64,000 bases of DNA from Latilactobacillus sakei subsp. sakei DSM 20017 = JCM 1157 (GTDB taxonomy: Bacteria; Bacillota; Bacilli; Lactobacillales; Lactobacillaceae), in the NCBI RefSeq assembly GCF_002370355.1, contig NZ_AP017929.1:868001-932000 (forward strand), written 5' to 3'. Below, piece by piece: positions 1 to 7,557 of the stretch. The translations under genes and the position numbers were made by a program. Each line of letters opens with the position of its first letter. Position 1 is the stretch's first letter. The notes under the pieces are model-generated. The model was not told the origin of the DNA, searched no databases, and saw only the letters and a program-made list of their open reading frames with translations.

Positions 1-50
1 TTAACACTTTCTTTCGGTATTCTTGGTTCAATACAAAAAGGGGTGGCAGA

Positions 51-857
51 ATGAAAATTGGTTTTATTGGTGTCGGTAATATGGCACAAGCAATTATTAA
101 AGGCTTAGTGAAAGCTGATCAGATCGCAACAACGGATATTTTGGTTCACGGGGCTCATCCGGCAAATTATGAAGCATTTGCGGCTGAACAACACATTACA
201 CCAGTGGCAGATAACATCGCGGTGGTCGCACAAGCTGATATTGTCTTCTTGGCGGTTAAACCATATATTGTGCCACTTATTCTAGAAGAAACAAGCGCTG
301 CTTTTAAAGAAAAACAACCATTAATGGTCTCAATGGCAGCCGGTCTTTCATTGGCTAAATTAAGTCAACAAGTGGACGCGGATAATCTACCTATTTTGCG
401 GATTATGCCCAACGTTAACGTTGCTAACCGCGCCGGTATCACAGCCGTTGTCGGTAATGCACAAGTGAGTGCTGATCAATTGAAGAGCGTGAAGGACGTC
501 TTGTCACAATTAGGTGGCGTTGTTGAAATTGGTGAAAAAGACTTCACAACTTTCAGCGCACTTGCTGGTAGTTCACCAGCTTTCGTTTACTTATTCATCG
601 ATTCAATGGCACGGGCTGGTGTTAAACACGGTTTAACCAAGAAAGCTGCAACTGAAATCGCAGCCCAAGCTGTTTTAGGGAGCGCCCAAAATGTTCTGCT
701 GAGTGACGATTCACCATGGGACTTAATCGACAAAGTATCATCACCAGGTGGCACAACCGTTGCGGGCTTGTTAGCAATGGAAGAAGCAGGTTTAATGTCA
801 GCAGTCGTCAAAGGTATCGACGCAACAATCGAAAAAGACTTGGAAAGCCAAAAATAG
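51..857 (+). CDS. proC: Pyrroline-5-carboxylate reductase
   Basis: This cytoplasmic enzyme reduces pyrroline-5-carboxylate to proline with NAD(P)H, the last step of proline synthesis. The 268-residue length is normal for the family. The N-terminus carries the Rossmann dinucleotide motif GFIGVGNMAQA (residues 4-14). The C-terminal helical dimer domain carries GSSPAFVYLFIDSMARAG and SSPGGTT, the P5CR signature. The ATG is preceded by GGGGTGG at good spacing, so the start is well placed. The upstream promoter lies outside or at the edge of the window. The stop codon TAG (855-857) overlaps the first bases of an intergenic hairpin element. The gene appears intact and is monocistronic in what can be seen. 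Confidence 0.96.
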   Translation: MKIGFIGVGNMAQAIIKGLVKADQIATTDILVHGAHPANYEAFAAEQHITPVADNIAVVAQADIVFLAVKPYIVPLILEETSAAFKEKQPLMVSMAAGLSLAKLSQQVDADNLPILRIMPNVNVANRAGITAVVGNAQVSADQLKSVKDVLSQLGGVVEIGEKDFTTFSALAGSSPAFVYLFIDSMARAGVKHGLTKKAATEIAAQAVLGSAQNVLLSDDSPWDLIDKVSSPGGTTVAGLLAMEEAGLMSAVVKGIDATIEKDLESQK

Positions 858-976
858 CGTGCGGACTCGAACGATTTGACTTTGAGGATTAACCTAAAAA
901 TGAGCAGTATGGCAGGTTTTAGCCATACTGCTCATTTTGTAGTTAACCGGAAAAGGCAGTTTTGAAAAGCACGTTT
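856..976 (+). repeat. Intergenic covarying hairpin element, diverged copy
   Basis: The copy begins inside the proC stop codon (AGCGTGCGG, a variant of AGAGTGCG) and ends with GCACGTTT at 969-976. The internal motif TGAGGATTAAC pairs with GTTAACCGGAA. The apical hairpin of this copy (900-935) is unusually strong and may double as the proC terminator. The outer arms pair only imperfectly, so this is an older or altered copy of the family seen at 41851-42305. Confidence 0.6.
900..938 (+). terminator. Stem-loop after proC, likely terminator
   Basis: A perfect 14-bp inverted repeat, ATGAGCAGTATGGC / GCCATACTGCTCAT, is separated by an 8-nt loop and followed by TTTT. It is also the apical hairpin of the surrounding intergenic element. 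Confidence 0.65.
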
Positions 977-981
977 AAGCC

Positions 982-1029
982 TAAAAAAGAGGTCAAATAA
1001 AAGTAATTTTTGTTTCGACCTCTTTTTTT
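982..1029. terminator. Bidirectional terminator between proC and the oxidoreductase
   Basis: AAAAAAGAGGTC pairs with GACCTCTTTTTTT around a core AAATAAAAGTAATTTTTGTTT. It is A-rich on the left and T-rich on the right, so it serves both converging genes. The core belongs to the ACAAAAGTAATTTTTGT terminator family that recurs in the window. Confidence 0.85.
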
Positions 1030-1050
1030 ATGCCATGCTCTGGCCTATTT

Positions 1051-1971
1051 TTAACGACGTTGCGCTTGTCTGCACATCGTATGACATAACTGATGTGTTA
1101 ATAAGCTACTGGCAGGTGAGACGGGGTTTTCACCATTTGTTTGTAAGGCTGTGATAAAGGCCTTGATCATTGGGTCAAAGCCACGAGTAACTAATGTTGG
1201 TTCCCAGTCTGCAGGTTGTTGTTGCCGGTTATCGGTTGCCGTCTTGGCGGTATATTGTGTCAGGTTATCCACGGTGAACAAGCCGTGCGGACTTTGAAGA
1301 CTAGCGATTTCTTGGTTAGTGCCGCCTTGCATATTTAACGTCGCAGTGATGAGTTGGCTGGCCGTTTCAACGGTCAATTGGGCGACTTGTAATTGTTGGT
1401 TGGCATCCTGTTTACAATACGTTTGCACGTTATAGCTCAAACCAACGTCATTGGCTAAATAAAGGGCTGTATTAATAGTATGAATCATTAAATCGTAAAT
1501 CGCAAAAGCGGCTGGTTGCCGTGTATCAACGCGTGTTTTCGTAACGTTAATCAGTTGCTTGTTAGGGATGCTTTTTAATTTTTGTAATTGCGGCACAAAA
1601 CGACGGTTGAAACCCACGGTTAATAATAGGCCTTGTTGTGCGGCTAATTTATAGAGTTCAGCGACTTCCAGTGGGTTCTCGCTGAGCGGTTTATCAACAA
1701 AAACGTGTAATCCATGTGAGAGTGCTTGCTTAACAAGTGTATAATGGGTATTAGTAGGTGTATGGATAAAAACGGCATCCAATGATTTTGCCAAGAGGGC
1801 CTCAAAAGAAAGGCAACCATCGCTAAAGTGATATTGGGCCTGTAATTGTGCAAGCTTAGCAGGCTGACGAGAACATAAAACCCAGTTAACTTGATCTTGT
1901 AATTGTGCCATCACTGGCAAATAAGCTTTTTGCGCGATGTTCCCTAAACCGATAACCCCAATATTTAGCAT
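1051..1971 (-). CDS. Gfo/Idh/MocA family oxidoreductase
   Basis: This is a probable NAD(P)-dependent oxidoreductase of the Gfo/Idh/MocA family; the substrate cannot be told from sequence. The N-terminal Rossmann fold starts at residue 3 with IGVIGLGNIAQKAYLPVM. TPTNTH (about residues 91-96) and VDKPLSEN (about 112-119) correspond to the family's nucleotide-binding turn and catalytic-lysine motif, here DKP rather than the commoner EKP. The C-terminal half (about 125-306) is the dimerising substrate domain. The start has a GAGGAG ribosome binding site on the minus strand. It stands alone, converging on proC and divergent from nagA. Two further family members occur at 31892-32878 and 58227-59225. 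Confidence 0.88.
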   Translation of the reverse strand: MLNIGVIGLGNIAQKAYLPVMAQLQDQVNWVLCSRQPAKLAQLQAQYHFSDGCLSFEALLAKSLDAVFIHTPTNTHYTLVKQALSHGLHVFVDKPLSENPLEVAELYKLAAQQGLLLTVGFNRRFVPQLQKLKSIPNKQLINVTKTRVDTRQPAAFAIYDLMIHTINTALYLANDVGLSYNVQTYCKQDANQQLQVAQLTVETASQLITATLNMQGGTNQEIASLQSPHGLFTVDNLTQYTAKTATDNRQQQPADWEPTLVTRGFDPMIKAFITALQTNGENPVSPASSLLTHQLCHTMCRQAQRR

Positions 1972-2051
1972 GCTTAAAACTCCTCACAGTAGTTGATAAG
2001 GACAGTATACCAAATTTTTAAGAAAACGGTTCAAAGATCACGCCGAGTGGC

Positions 2052-2080
2052 TTGCATTTTTGGTCTATACCATTTATACT
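2052..2080 (+). promoter_or_regulatory. nagA promoter with NagR (dre-type) operator in the spacer
   Basis: TTGCAT (2052-2057) and TATACT (2075-2080) are separated by 17 bp. The palindrome TGGTCTATACCA (2061-2072) lies within the spacer. It resembles the GntR/NagR dre operator (TGGTATAGACCA type). The placement would let NagR, encoded two genes down, block RNA polymerase and so autoregulate nagA-nagR. Binding is inferred. Confidence 0.7.
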
Positions 2081-2112
2081 GGAAGTAATTTAATAATAGA
2101 GGTGGATGGATA

Positions 2113-3252
2113 ATGACAATCAAAGTTTTAAAACATGCAGTAATCTATACTGGTGATGACGTTATTGAAGACGGCTATATTCGTTTTGACAAACAGATTT
2201 TAGCTGTTGGCCCAATGTTTGACTACAAAGCACAAGCTGGCGAAGAAATCCAAGATATGAAAGGTCAAACTATCATTCCTGGCTTCATCGACGTTCACTG
2301 TCATGGTGGTTACGGTTTCGATGCAATGGATGGCGATGCTAACCAAATCGACGAAATGGCAACGAAGATGATGCAAAACGAAGGTGTCACAACTTTATTT
2401 GCAACAACAATGACGCAATCAAATGAAAATATTGCCAACGCCATGCGTGGTGTTAAAGACGCTGCTGAAAAGAACCCATTAATCCAAGGTGTCCATCTAG
2501 AAGGCCCATTTATCACCCCAATCTTTAAGGGTGCCCAACCTGAACAATTTATCAAAGATCCAGACGTTGACTTATTAGACGAATGGAACAAATTATCAGG
2601 CAATCGCGTTCGTTTAATTACTTACGCACCAGAAGATCCTGGTTCAAAAGCCTTCGAAGACTATTGTTTAGCACATAACATCGTGCCTTCTGTTGGTCAT
2701 AGTAATGCCACACGGGAGCAAATGATTGAAAGTAAAGCAACTCACGTCACACATTTATACAATGCCCAACGTGAATTCAAGCACCGCGAACCTGGTGTAA
2801 CAGGTCACGCAATGTTAGAAGACAATATGTATGCTGAATTGATCGCAGACGGTTTCCATATCGTGCCAGATATGATTAAATTAGCATATGAACAAAAAGG
2901 TGCAGAACGTATCGATTTAGTAACCGACTCAATGCGTGCCAAAGGGATTGCTGAAGGCGAAAGTGAATTAGGCGGTCAAAAAGTAATCGTTAAAGACAAA
3001 CAAGCACGTTTAGAAGACGGCACATTGGCTGGTTCTGTCTTGACTTACATCGATGCCTTCAAGAATATCCAAACCTTCACGGGCTGTGATAAATTTGAAG
3101 CCGTTATGATGTCAAGTGTTAACCAAGCTGAAGAATTCGGCCTAACACAAAAAGGTAAATTAGAAGTTGGCCGCGATGCTGATTTAAACGTCTTGGACCA
3201 ACAACAAAACTTAGTGGCAACTTACAGCTTCGGCCAAGGTTACCAACATTAA
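2113..3252 (+). CDS. nagA: N-acetylglucosamine-6-phosphate deacetylase
   Basis: This enzyme deacetylates GlcNAc-6-phosphate to glucosamine-6-phosphate in amino-sugar catabolism and cell-wall recycling. The 379 residues include the amidohydrolase metal motif DVHCHGGYGFDAMDG (about residues 60-74), HLEGPFI (about 128-134), VGHSNAT and THLYNA for later metal and substrate ligands, and the catalytic aspartate in LVTDSMRAKG. A GGTGG ribosome binding site precedes the ATG. nagR follows after 18 nt, so the two are cotranscribed. The promoter contains a NagR-like operator, implying induction by an amino-sugar phosphate. No nagB is seen here. Confidence 0.96.
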   Translation: MTIKVLKHAVIYTGDDVIEDGYIRFDKQILAVGPMFDYKAQAGEEIQDMKGQTIIPGFIDVHCHGGYGFDAMDGDANQIDEMATKMMQNEGVTTLFATTMTQSNENIANAMRGVKDAAEKNPLIQGVHLEGPFITPIFKGAQPEQFIKDPDVDLLDEWNKLSGNRVRLITYAPEDPGSKAFEDYCLAHNIVPSVGHSNATREQMIESKATHVTHLYNAQREFKHREPGVTGHAMLEDNMYAELIADGFHIVPDMIKLAYEQKGAERIDLVTDSMRAKGIAEGESELGGQKVIVKDKQARLEDGTLAGSVLTYIDAFKNIQTFTGCDKFEAVMMSSVNQAEEFGLTQKGKLEVGRDADLNVLDQQQNLVATYSFGQGYQH

Positions 3253-3270
3253 TCAATAGGAGTGTGACCC

Positions 3271-3972
3271 ATGGAATCACCTGTTTATATTCAAATTCAT
3301 AATCAACTTAAAAAAGATATTGAAGCCGGCAAGTGGTCGATTGGGGATCGGATCCCTTCAGAACGTGAACTCGCATTAAACTTTGAAGTCTCGCGGATGA
3401 CGCTTAGACAAGCCGTCCAAACGCTGGTTGATGAAGGCATTTTGGAACGCCGAATTGGTGCTGGGACTTACGTCGCTAACCGAAAAGTCCAAGAAAAAAT
3501 GTCCGGGGTAACCAGTTTTACAGATTTAATGACGGCCCAAGGTAAAACGCCATCTAGCAAGACGATTTCTTTTCACATTGCTAATCCATCTCTAAGTGAG
3601 GCTGAAAAGCTCCAACTAAAAGACGGTGAACAAGTGTTGCGGATGGAACGGATTCGTTACGCGGATAATATTCCCATTTGTTTTGAAGTGGCCACAGTGC
3701 CACAATCATTAGTCGCTGATTTCAGTAAAGCTGAAATCACTAGTTCTTTTTATAAGACGCTGGAAGAAAAAGGTGGCTACCAAATGGGCGGCGCACAACA
3801 AACCGTTTCGGCGCAACTCGCCTCAGAACGAATTGCCGAATACTTGGACATCAAGCGCAACGGCTCAATCTTACGCTTGCGCCAAGTATCCTTCTTAAAC
3901 GACGGCACACCATTTGAATACGTCCGCACACAATATGTCGGCGAACGATTTGAATTTTATTTGGAAAGATAA
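3271..3972 (+). CDS. nagR: GntR/HutC family regulator of GlcNAc use
   Basis: This is a transcriptional repressor of the HutC subfamily. Residues 1-70 form the winged helix-turn-helix, including GDRIPSERELALNFEVSRMT; residues about 80-233 form the UTRA effector domain, with the family's ILRLRQVSFLNDGTPFEY stretch near the C-terminus. The position behind nagA and the palindrome TGGTCTATACCA in the nagA promoter point to NagR/YvoA, which senses GlcN-6-P or GlcNAc-6-P in relatives. The start has AGGAGTG upstream. Its 233 residues are close to the family's usual length. The name rests on context plus domain type. Confidence 0.88.
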   Translation: MESPVYIQIHNQLKKDIEAGKWSIGDRIPSERELALNFEVSRMTLRQAVQTLVDEGILERRIGAGTYVANRKVQEKMSGVTSFTDLMTAQGKTPSSKTISFHIANPSLSEAEKLQLKDGEQVLRMERIRYADNIPICFEVATVPQSLVADFSKAEITSSFYKTLEEKGGYQMGGAQQTVSAQLASERIAEYLDIKRNGSILRLRQVSFLNDGTPFEYVRTQYVGERFEFYLER

Positions 3973-3983
3973 TTTAATCGTAT

Positions 3984-4027
3984 AAAAAGAGACCTCCCAA
4001 AATATATTTTTGGGAGGTCTCTTTTTA
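3984..4027. terminator. Terminator after nagR
   Basis: AAAAAGAGACCTCCCAAAA pairs with its complement across a short TATA loop and is followed by CTTTTTAT. It is a strong hairpin that could work in both directions. Confidence 0.9.
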
Positions 4028-4179
4028 TACATGTAATGACTTAAAGAGTAACTAATTAATGTTATCAATATTTGTGGCGAATACACATATAAATATACAC
4101 CTTTAAATATGATGTTAGTAGTCTTGTTTTAAATTAGTATCAGTGTAGCATAGTTGTTGTAAACAAGGAGGAGATACAA

Positions 4180-5682
4180 ATGAAGGGGAAAAAACTTTTA
4201 GTATCACTCGCAACTTTACTGCTAACAACAGGAGCTGTGATGCCGGTTTTTAGTAATATCACTAGTGCTAAGGCTGATTCGATAGAAAGGAAAGCCAAGG
4301 TACCATTAGTTAAAAATAGTAGTTTAGGACAGGGCTTTTATACTACTAAGCAGAAGTTACAACTGCCAAATACAATGGCAAGAACAGATACAACTACTTT
4401 CTTTAATACCATTAAGCAAGGTGCAATAGATACTTGGGGAAAGCATAATTTTTTACCCTCAGTAACGGCTGCACAAGCTGCTATAGAAAGTGGCTGGGGC
4501 ACCTCAGATTTAACAGCAAAAGCAAATAATTTATTTGGTATTAAGGGACGCTATAATGGACAGTATGTTATTTACCCTACTCAGGAATGGGTGAATGGAC
4601 ATTATGTTACTATCAATGCAGAGTTTAGAAAGTATCCAAATTGGGCTACTAGTGTAGAAGACCACGGGAATTTCTTTACAGATAATGAACGCTACCATAA
4701 CCTACTGGGATTAAAGGACTATAAACAGGTTGCAAAATTAGTTCAAGAGGATGGTTACGCAACAGATCCTAACTATGCAGCTACAATTATTAAAGTTATC
4801 GAACAATATGGTCTACAAGAATGGGATCAAGAAGCGTTTAATAATACTGGATTTCCAAAGACTCCAGTAAGTGAAGCAACAGCAAAAATCACGGCTAATA
4901 GTACTTATGGTTATCATGCCAATGGTCAAGTAATTGCCGGGTCAAATGCAACTTTTAAAAAAGGAACAAGTTGGAAAGTTGGCAATTTTAAAATGGTCAA
5001 CAATCAAGAAATGTTATTAGTTGCAGCGGATGAATATATTCCGCGTAAGGATACATCTATTGATAATAGTATATTAGAAGTTAATTACTACCCTAATATG
5101 ACGGTTAACACGTATAAGTTAGATGGTACGTTAGCGCCTAACAAATTGAAGACAGGTACAAAATGGAAAAATAGTGGTTTTGTAATGATTAAAGGACAAG
5201 TAATGTATCGTATAGGTCAAGATGTTTATTTGCCAAAATTATATACGCAATTTGGGGCAAGCGGGCCTAAACCAGCAATGAGTGAAGCCACTGCAAAAAT
5301 TACTGTAGATAGTACTTATGGGTACCATGGTAATGGTCAAGTGATTGCTGGAACGAATGCAACTTTTAAAAAGGGGACAAATTGGAAAGTCGGTAATTTT
5401 AAAATGATTAATAATCAAGAGATGCTTCTAGTCGCTACCGATGAATACATTCCTCGAAAAGATACATCAATTGATAATCGTATTTTGGAAGTCAATTATA
5501 TTCCAGGTTTATCAGTTTCAACATATAAGCTAGATGGTACATTAGCACCTAATAAGTTGAAAACGGGCACTAAATGGAAAAATAGTGGATTCGTAACAAT
5601 TAAAGGACAAACAATGTATTTCATAGGTCAGGATGTTTATTTACCTAAACAATTTACACAATTTGGACATGTTGATTTTTAG
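4180..5682 (+). CDS. Secreted glucosaminidase (GH73) with SLAP-like repeats
   Basis: This is a probable peptidoglycan N-acetylglucosaminidase exported to the wall. Residues 1-33 are a Sec signal peptide (basic MKGKK, hydrophobic core, likely cleavage after AKA). The GH73/FlgJ-like domain spans about 70-215, with the candidate catalytic glutamate E103 in AAIESGWGTSDL and the motif NNLFGIKG. Two near-identical modules of about 130 residues follow (231-367 and 368-500), each with YIPRKDTS and DVYLPK phrases like those of the SLAP (S-layer associated) wall-attachment domain. A GGAGGAG ribosome binding site precedes ATG. A terminator follows directly, so it is monocistronic. Codons are more AT-rich than in flanking core genes, hinting at an accessory origin. 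Confidence 0.85.
   Translation: MKGKKLLVSLATLLLTTGAVMPVFSNITSAKADSIERKAKVPLVKNSSLGQGFYTTKQKLQLPNTMARTDTTTFFNTIKQGAIDTWGKHNFLPSVTAAQAAIESGWGTSDLTAKANNLFGIKGRYNGQYVIYPTQEWVNGHYVTINAEFRKYPNWATSVEDHGNFFTDNERYHNLLGLKDYKQVAKLVQEDGYATDPNYAATIIKVIEQYGLQEWDQEAFNNTGFPKTPVSEATAKITANSTYGYHANGQVIAGSNATFKKGTSWKVGNFKMVNNQEMLLVAADEYIPRKDTSIDNSILEVNYYPNMTVNTYKLDGTLAPNKLKTGTKWKNSGFVMIKGQVMYRIGQDVYLPKLYTQFGASGPKPAMSEATAKITVDSTYGYHGNGQVIAGTNATFKKGTNWKVGNFKMINNQEMLLVATDEYIPRKDTSIDNRILEVNYIPGLSVSTYKLDGTLAPNKLKTGTKWKNSGFVTIKGQTMYFIGQDVYLPKQFTQFGHVDF
4870..5679 (+). repeat. Two tandem coding repeats (SLAP-like modules)
   Basis: Residues 231-367 and 368-500 of the glucosaminidase are duplicates. Both begin SEATAKIT, then share GNGQVIAG-like, ATFKKGT, YIPRKDTSIDN, YKLDGTLAPNKLKTGTKWKN and GQDVYLPK blocks. 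Nucleotide identity is visibly lower than protein identity, so the duplication is not very recent. Confidence 0.9.
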
Positions 5683-5689
5683 AAAGTTA

Positions 5690-5732
5690 AAATAAACGAC
5701 ACAACCAACTGGTTTTGGTGTCGTTTATTTTT
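5690..5732 (+). terminator. Terminator after the glucosaminidase gene
   Basis: AAATAAACGACACAACCAA pairs with TTGGTGTCGTTTATTTTT. It is a strong rho-independent hairpin with a T tract. Confidence 0.9.
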
Positions 5733-5839
5733 ATTTTTAGGGTTAAAAAATCTCGTTAAATGCTATAGATTTACATTCATAAGAACTGTAATATGAATTA
5801 TGAAGTACTTTTTGTAAATAAGGGATATAGGAGACGGCT

Positions 5840-7480
5840 ATGACAGCTAATAAAAAACGACTAACATTACTTTTAACACTTCTTCTTTTTATGGTTTCAA
5901 GTGTTTTAATTCTAGTACCATCACAAATAATGAATCATCACATTTGGACTTATCTCGGGACTAGCGATAATCGATTTCATATGATGAGAATCGAAGGATT
6001 AGCTGACGCTTTAAAAAATGGTAATCTATTCCCTAAGATAAATATGAGTTTTATTGATGGGTTCGGATACGTTGCGAATTTATTTTATTCTAATTTTATG
6101 TTGTATCCAGCAGCTATTTTAAGGTTATGTGGATTGTCAATGAGTAAAGTTACGGTTATTTATTTTTTTATACTTAATTTCTTAACTTTTATCAGTGCAT
6201 TTTGGTCTTTTAAAATGATTAAGGGATCGTATTGGAATAGTTTGATTTTTAGTTTTATGTATACTTCATCAGCCTATAGATTACATAATTTACTATTTAG
6301 ATATGATTTGGGTGAATTGGGCGCTTTTATATTCTTACCAATTGCATTTGTCGGTATTTATAGTATTTTTTACGGTGATAAAAAGCAATGGTTAGCATTA
6401 GCTCTAGGAATTACGGGCATTATTTATTGTCACCCGTTATCACCATTATTAGTGGCATTTCTTATTTTATGTTGTATTGTTCTAAATTTGAAAGAAATGC
6501 GTGCAGATTTACAAATATTTCTTTCGTTAGTTAAAGCGACAGGTGTATCAATATTACTTAGCTTGGCTTATTTTCTACCAATGCTAGAACAAATGAAAAA
6601 TATGACGTTTAAACTTTCAGATGCCAAACCTAATTTAGAGTTAAACGCTAGTAAGCCAATGTCGTTAATGACAGACAGTGTTAACAATAATATTAGTCAA
6701 CCAACACTAGGTTTAGTTGTGATTTTAGCGCTAATCGTTATGTGGATGAACTATAAGCATATACAACAGAAAAGTACACGACAATTACTAGTGCTGGGTT
6801 CATCGTTGCTTTTTATATCAACAAACCTATTTCCGTGGATTATTATACAAAAGACATTTTTAAAGATGTTACAATTTCCTTGGCGATTAGATATGATAGT
6901 AACGTTACTCCTTTGCTTTGTATTTGCAGAAAATGCAGGATACTTTTTTAATACAAATTTAAAACGATATTTATTACTTGTGGTTATATTGATGATAGGT
7001 GTCTCATCAGGAAGAAATTTAGTTAAAATGTACCCTAATAATAGTGTTAGTTATGCAAAATACAATACATTGGATACTTATAGTATTGGTGCGGGGCAAG
7101 AATATCTACCTTTGGCCTCTAACTTGGAGAGTTTCAGAACAATATCCCATAAGCCAAGAGTCGTGGCCGGGAGGTCGAAGTTGTCGTTTTATAAAAAGCA
7201 AGGAAATACAATTACTTTAAGGTTTAAAGGTGCCAAAAAAGCTAAAGTGGTATTACCGTTAATATATTACAAGGGATACACGGGGACTATAGATGATCAA
7301 GAAATGGTAAAAGTATTCGCCGGTAAAGAATATAACGGTCTTGTAACCGTTAATATATCGGGAACGGGAACATTAAAGGTGAGGTATCAAGAAACCTTAA
7401 TGCAACGAGTTGGTGCACTTCTATCAATTAGTACCCTATTTATCATAATCGGATTTAGAATATTTAAAAAGACTATATGA
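5840..7480 (+). CDS. Multi-spanning membrane protein, GT-C/YfhO-like
   Basis: This 546-residue integral membrane protein has about a dozen hydrophobic segments. The N-terminal region has a first TM helix followed by an extracytoplasmic loop with SDNRFHMMRIEGLADALK, a pattern I associate with the YfhO / PTPS-related (PF10131) membrane proteins of Gram-positives, which have a GT-C-like layout and are thought to act in polymer glycosylation. A soluble segment (about 410-520) precedes a final TM helix. It lies between two secreted wall-hydrolase genes and is AT-rich with many ATA and TTA codons. The start has AGGAGACGG. Function is unproven; the glycosyltransferase reading is inference. Confidence 0.65.
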   Translation: MTANKKRLTLLLTLLLFMVSSVLILVPSQIMNHHIWTYLGTSDNRFHMMRIEGLADALKNGNLFPKINMSFIDGFGYVANLFYSNFMLYPAAILRLCGLSMSKVTVIYFFILNFLTFISAFWSFKMIKGSYWNSLIFSFMYTSSAYRLHNLLFRYDLGELGAFIFLPIAFVGIYSIFYGDKKQWLALALGITGIIYCHPLSPLLVAFLILCCIVLNLKEMRADLQIFLSLVKATGVSILLSLAYFLPMLEQMKNMTFKLSDAKPNLELNASKPMSLMTDSVNNNISQPTLGLVVILALIVMWMNYKHIQQKSTRQLLVLGSSLLFISTNLFPWIIIQKTFLKMLQFPWRLDMIVTLLLCFVFAENAGYFFNTNLKRYLLLVVILMIGVSSGRNLVKMYPNNSVSYAKYNTLDTYSIGAGQEYLPLASNLESFRTISHKPRVVAGRSKLSFYKKQGNTITLRFKGAKKAKVVLPLIYYKGYTGTIDDQEMVKVFAGKEYNGLVTVNISGTGTLKVRYQETLMQRVGALLSISTLFIIIGFRIFKKTI

Positions 7481-7557
7481 TTATTGGTTAATGCTATTTA
7501 ACTTCACCTAAAATTGTGGTAAATTTTTAAGAGTAATGAATTATTAGGGGGATAAAA

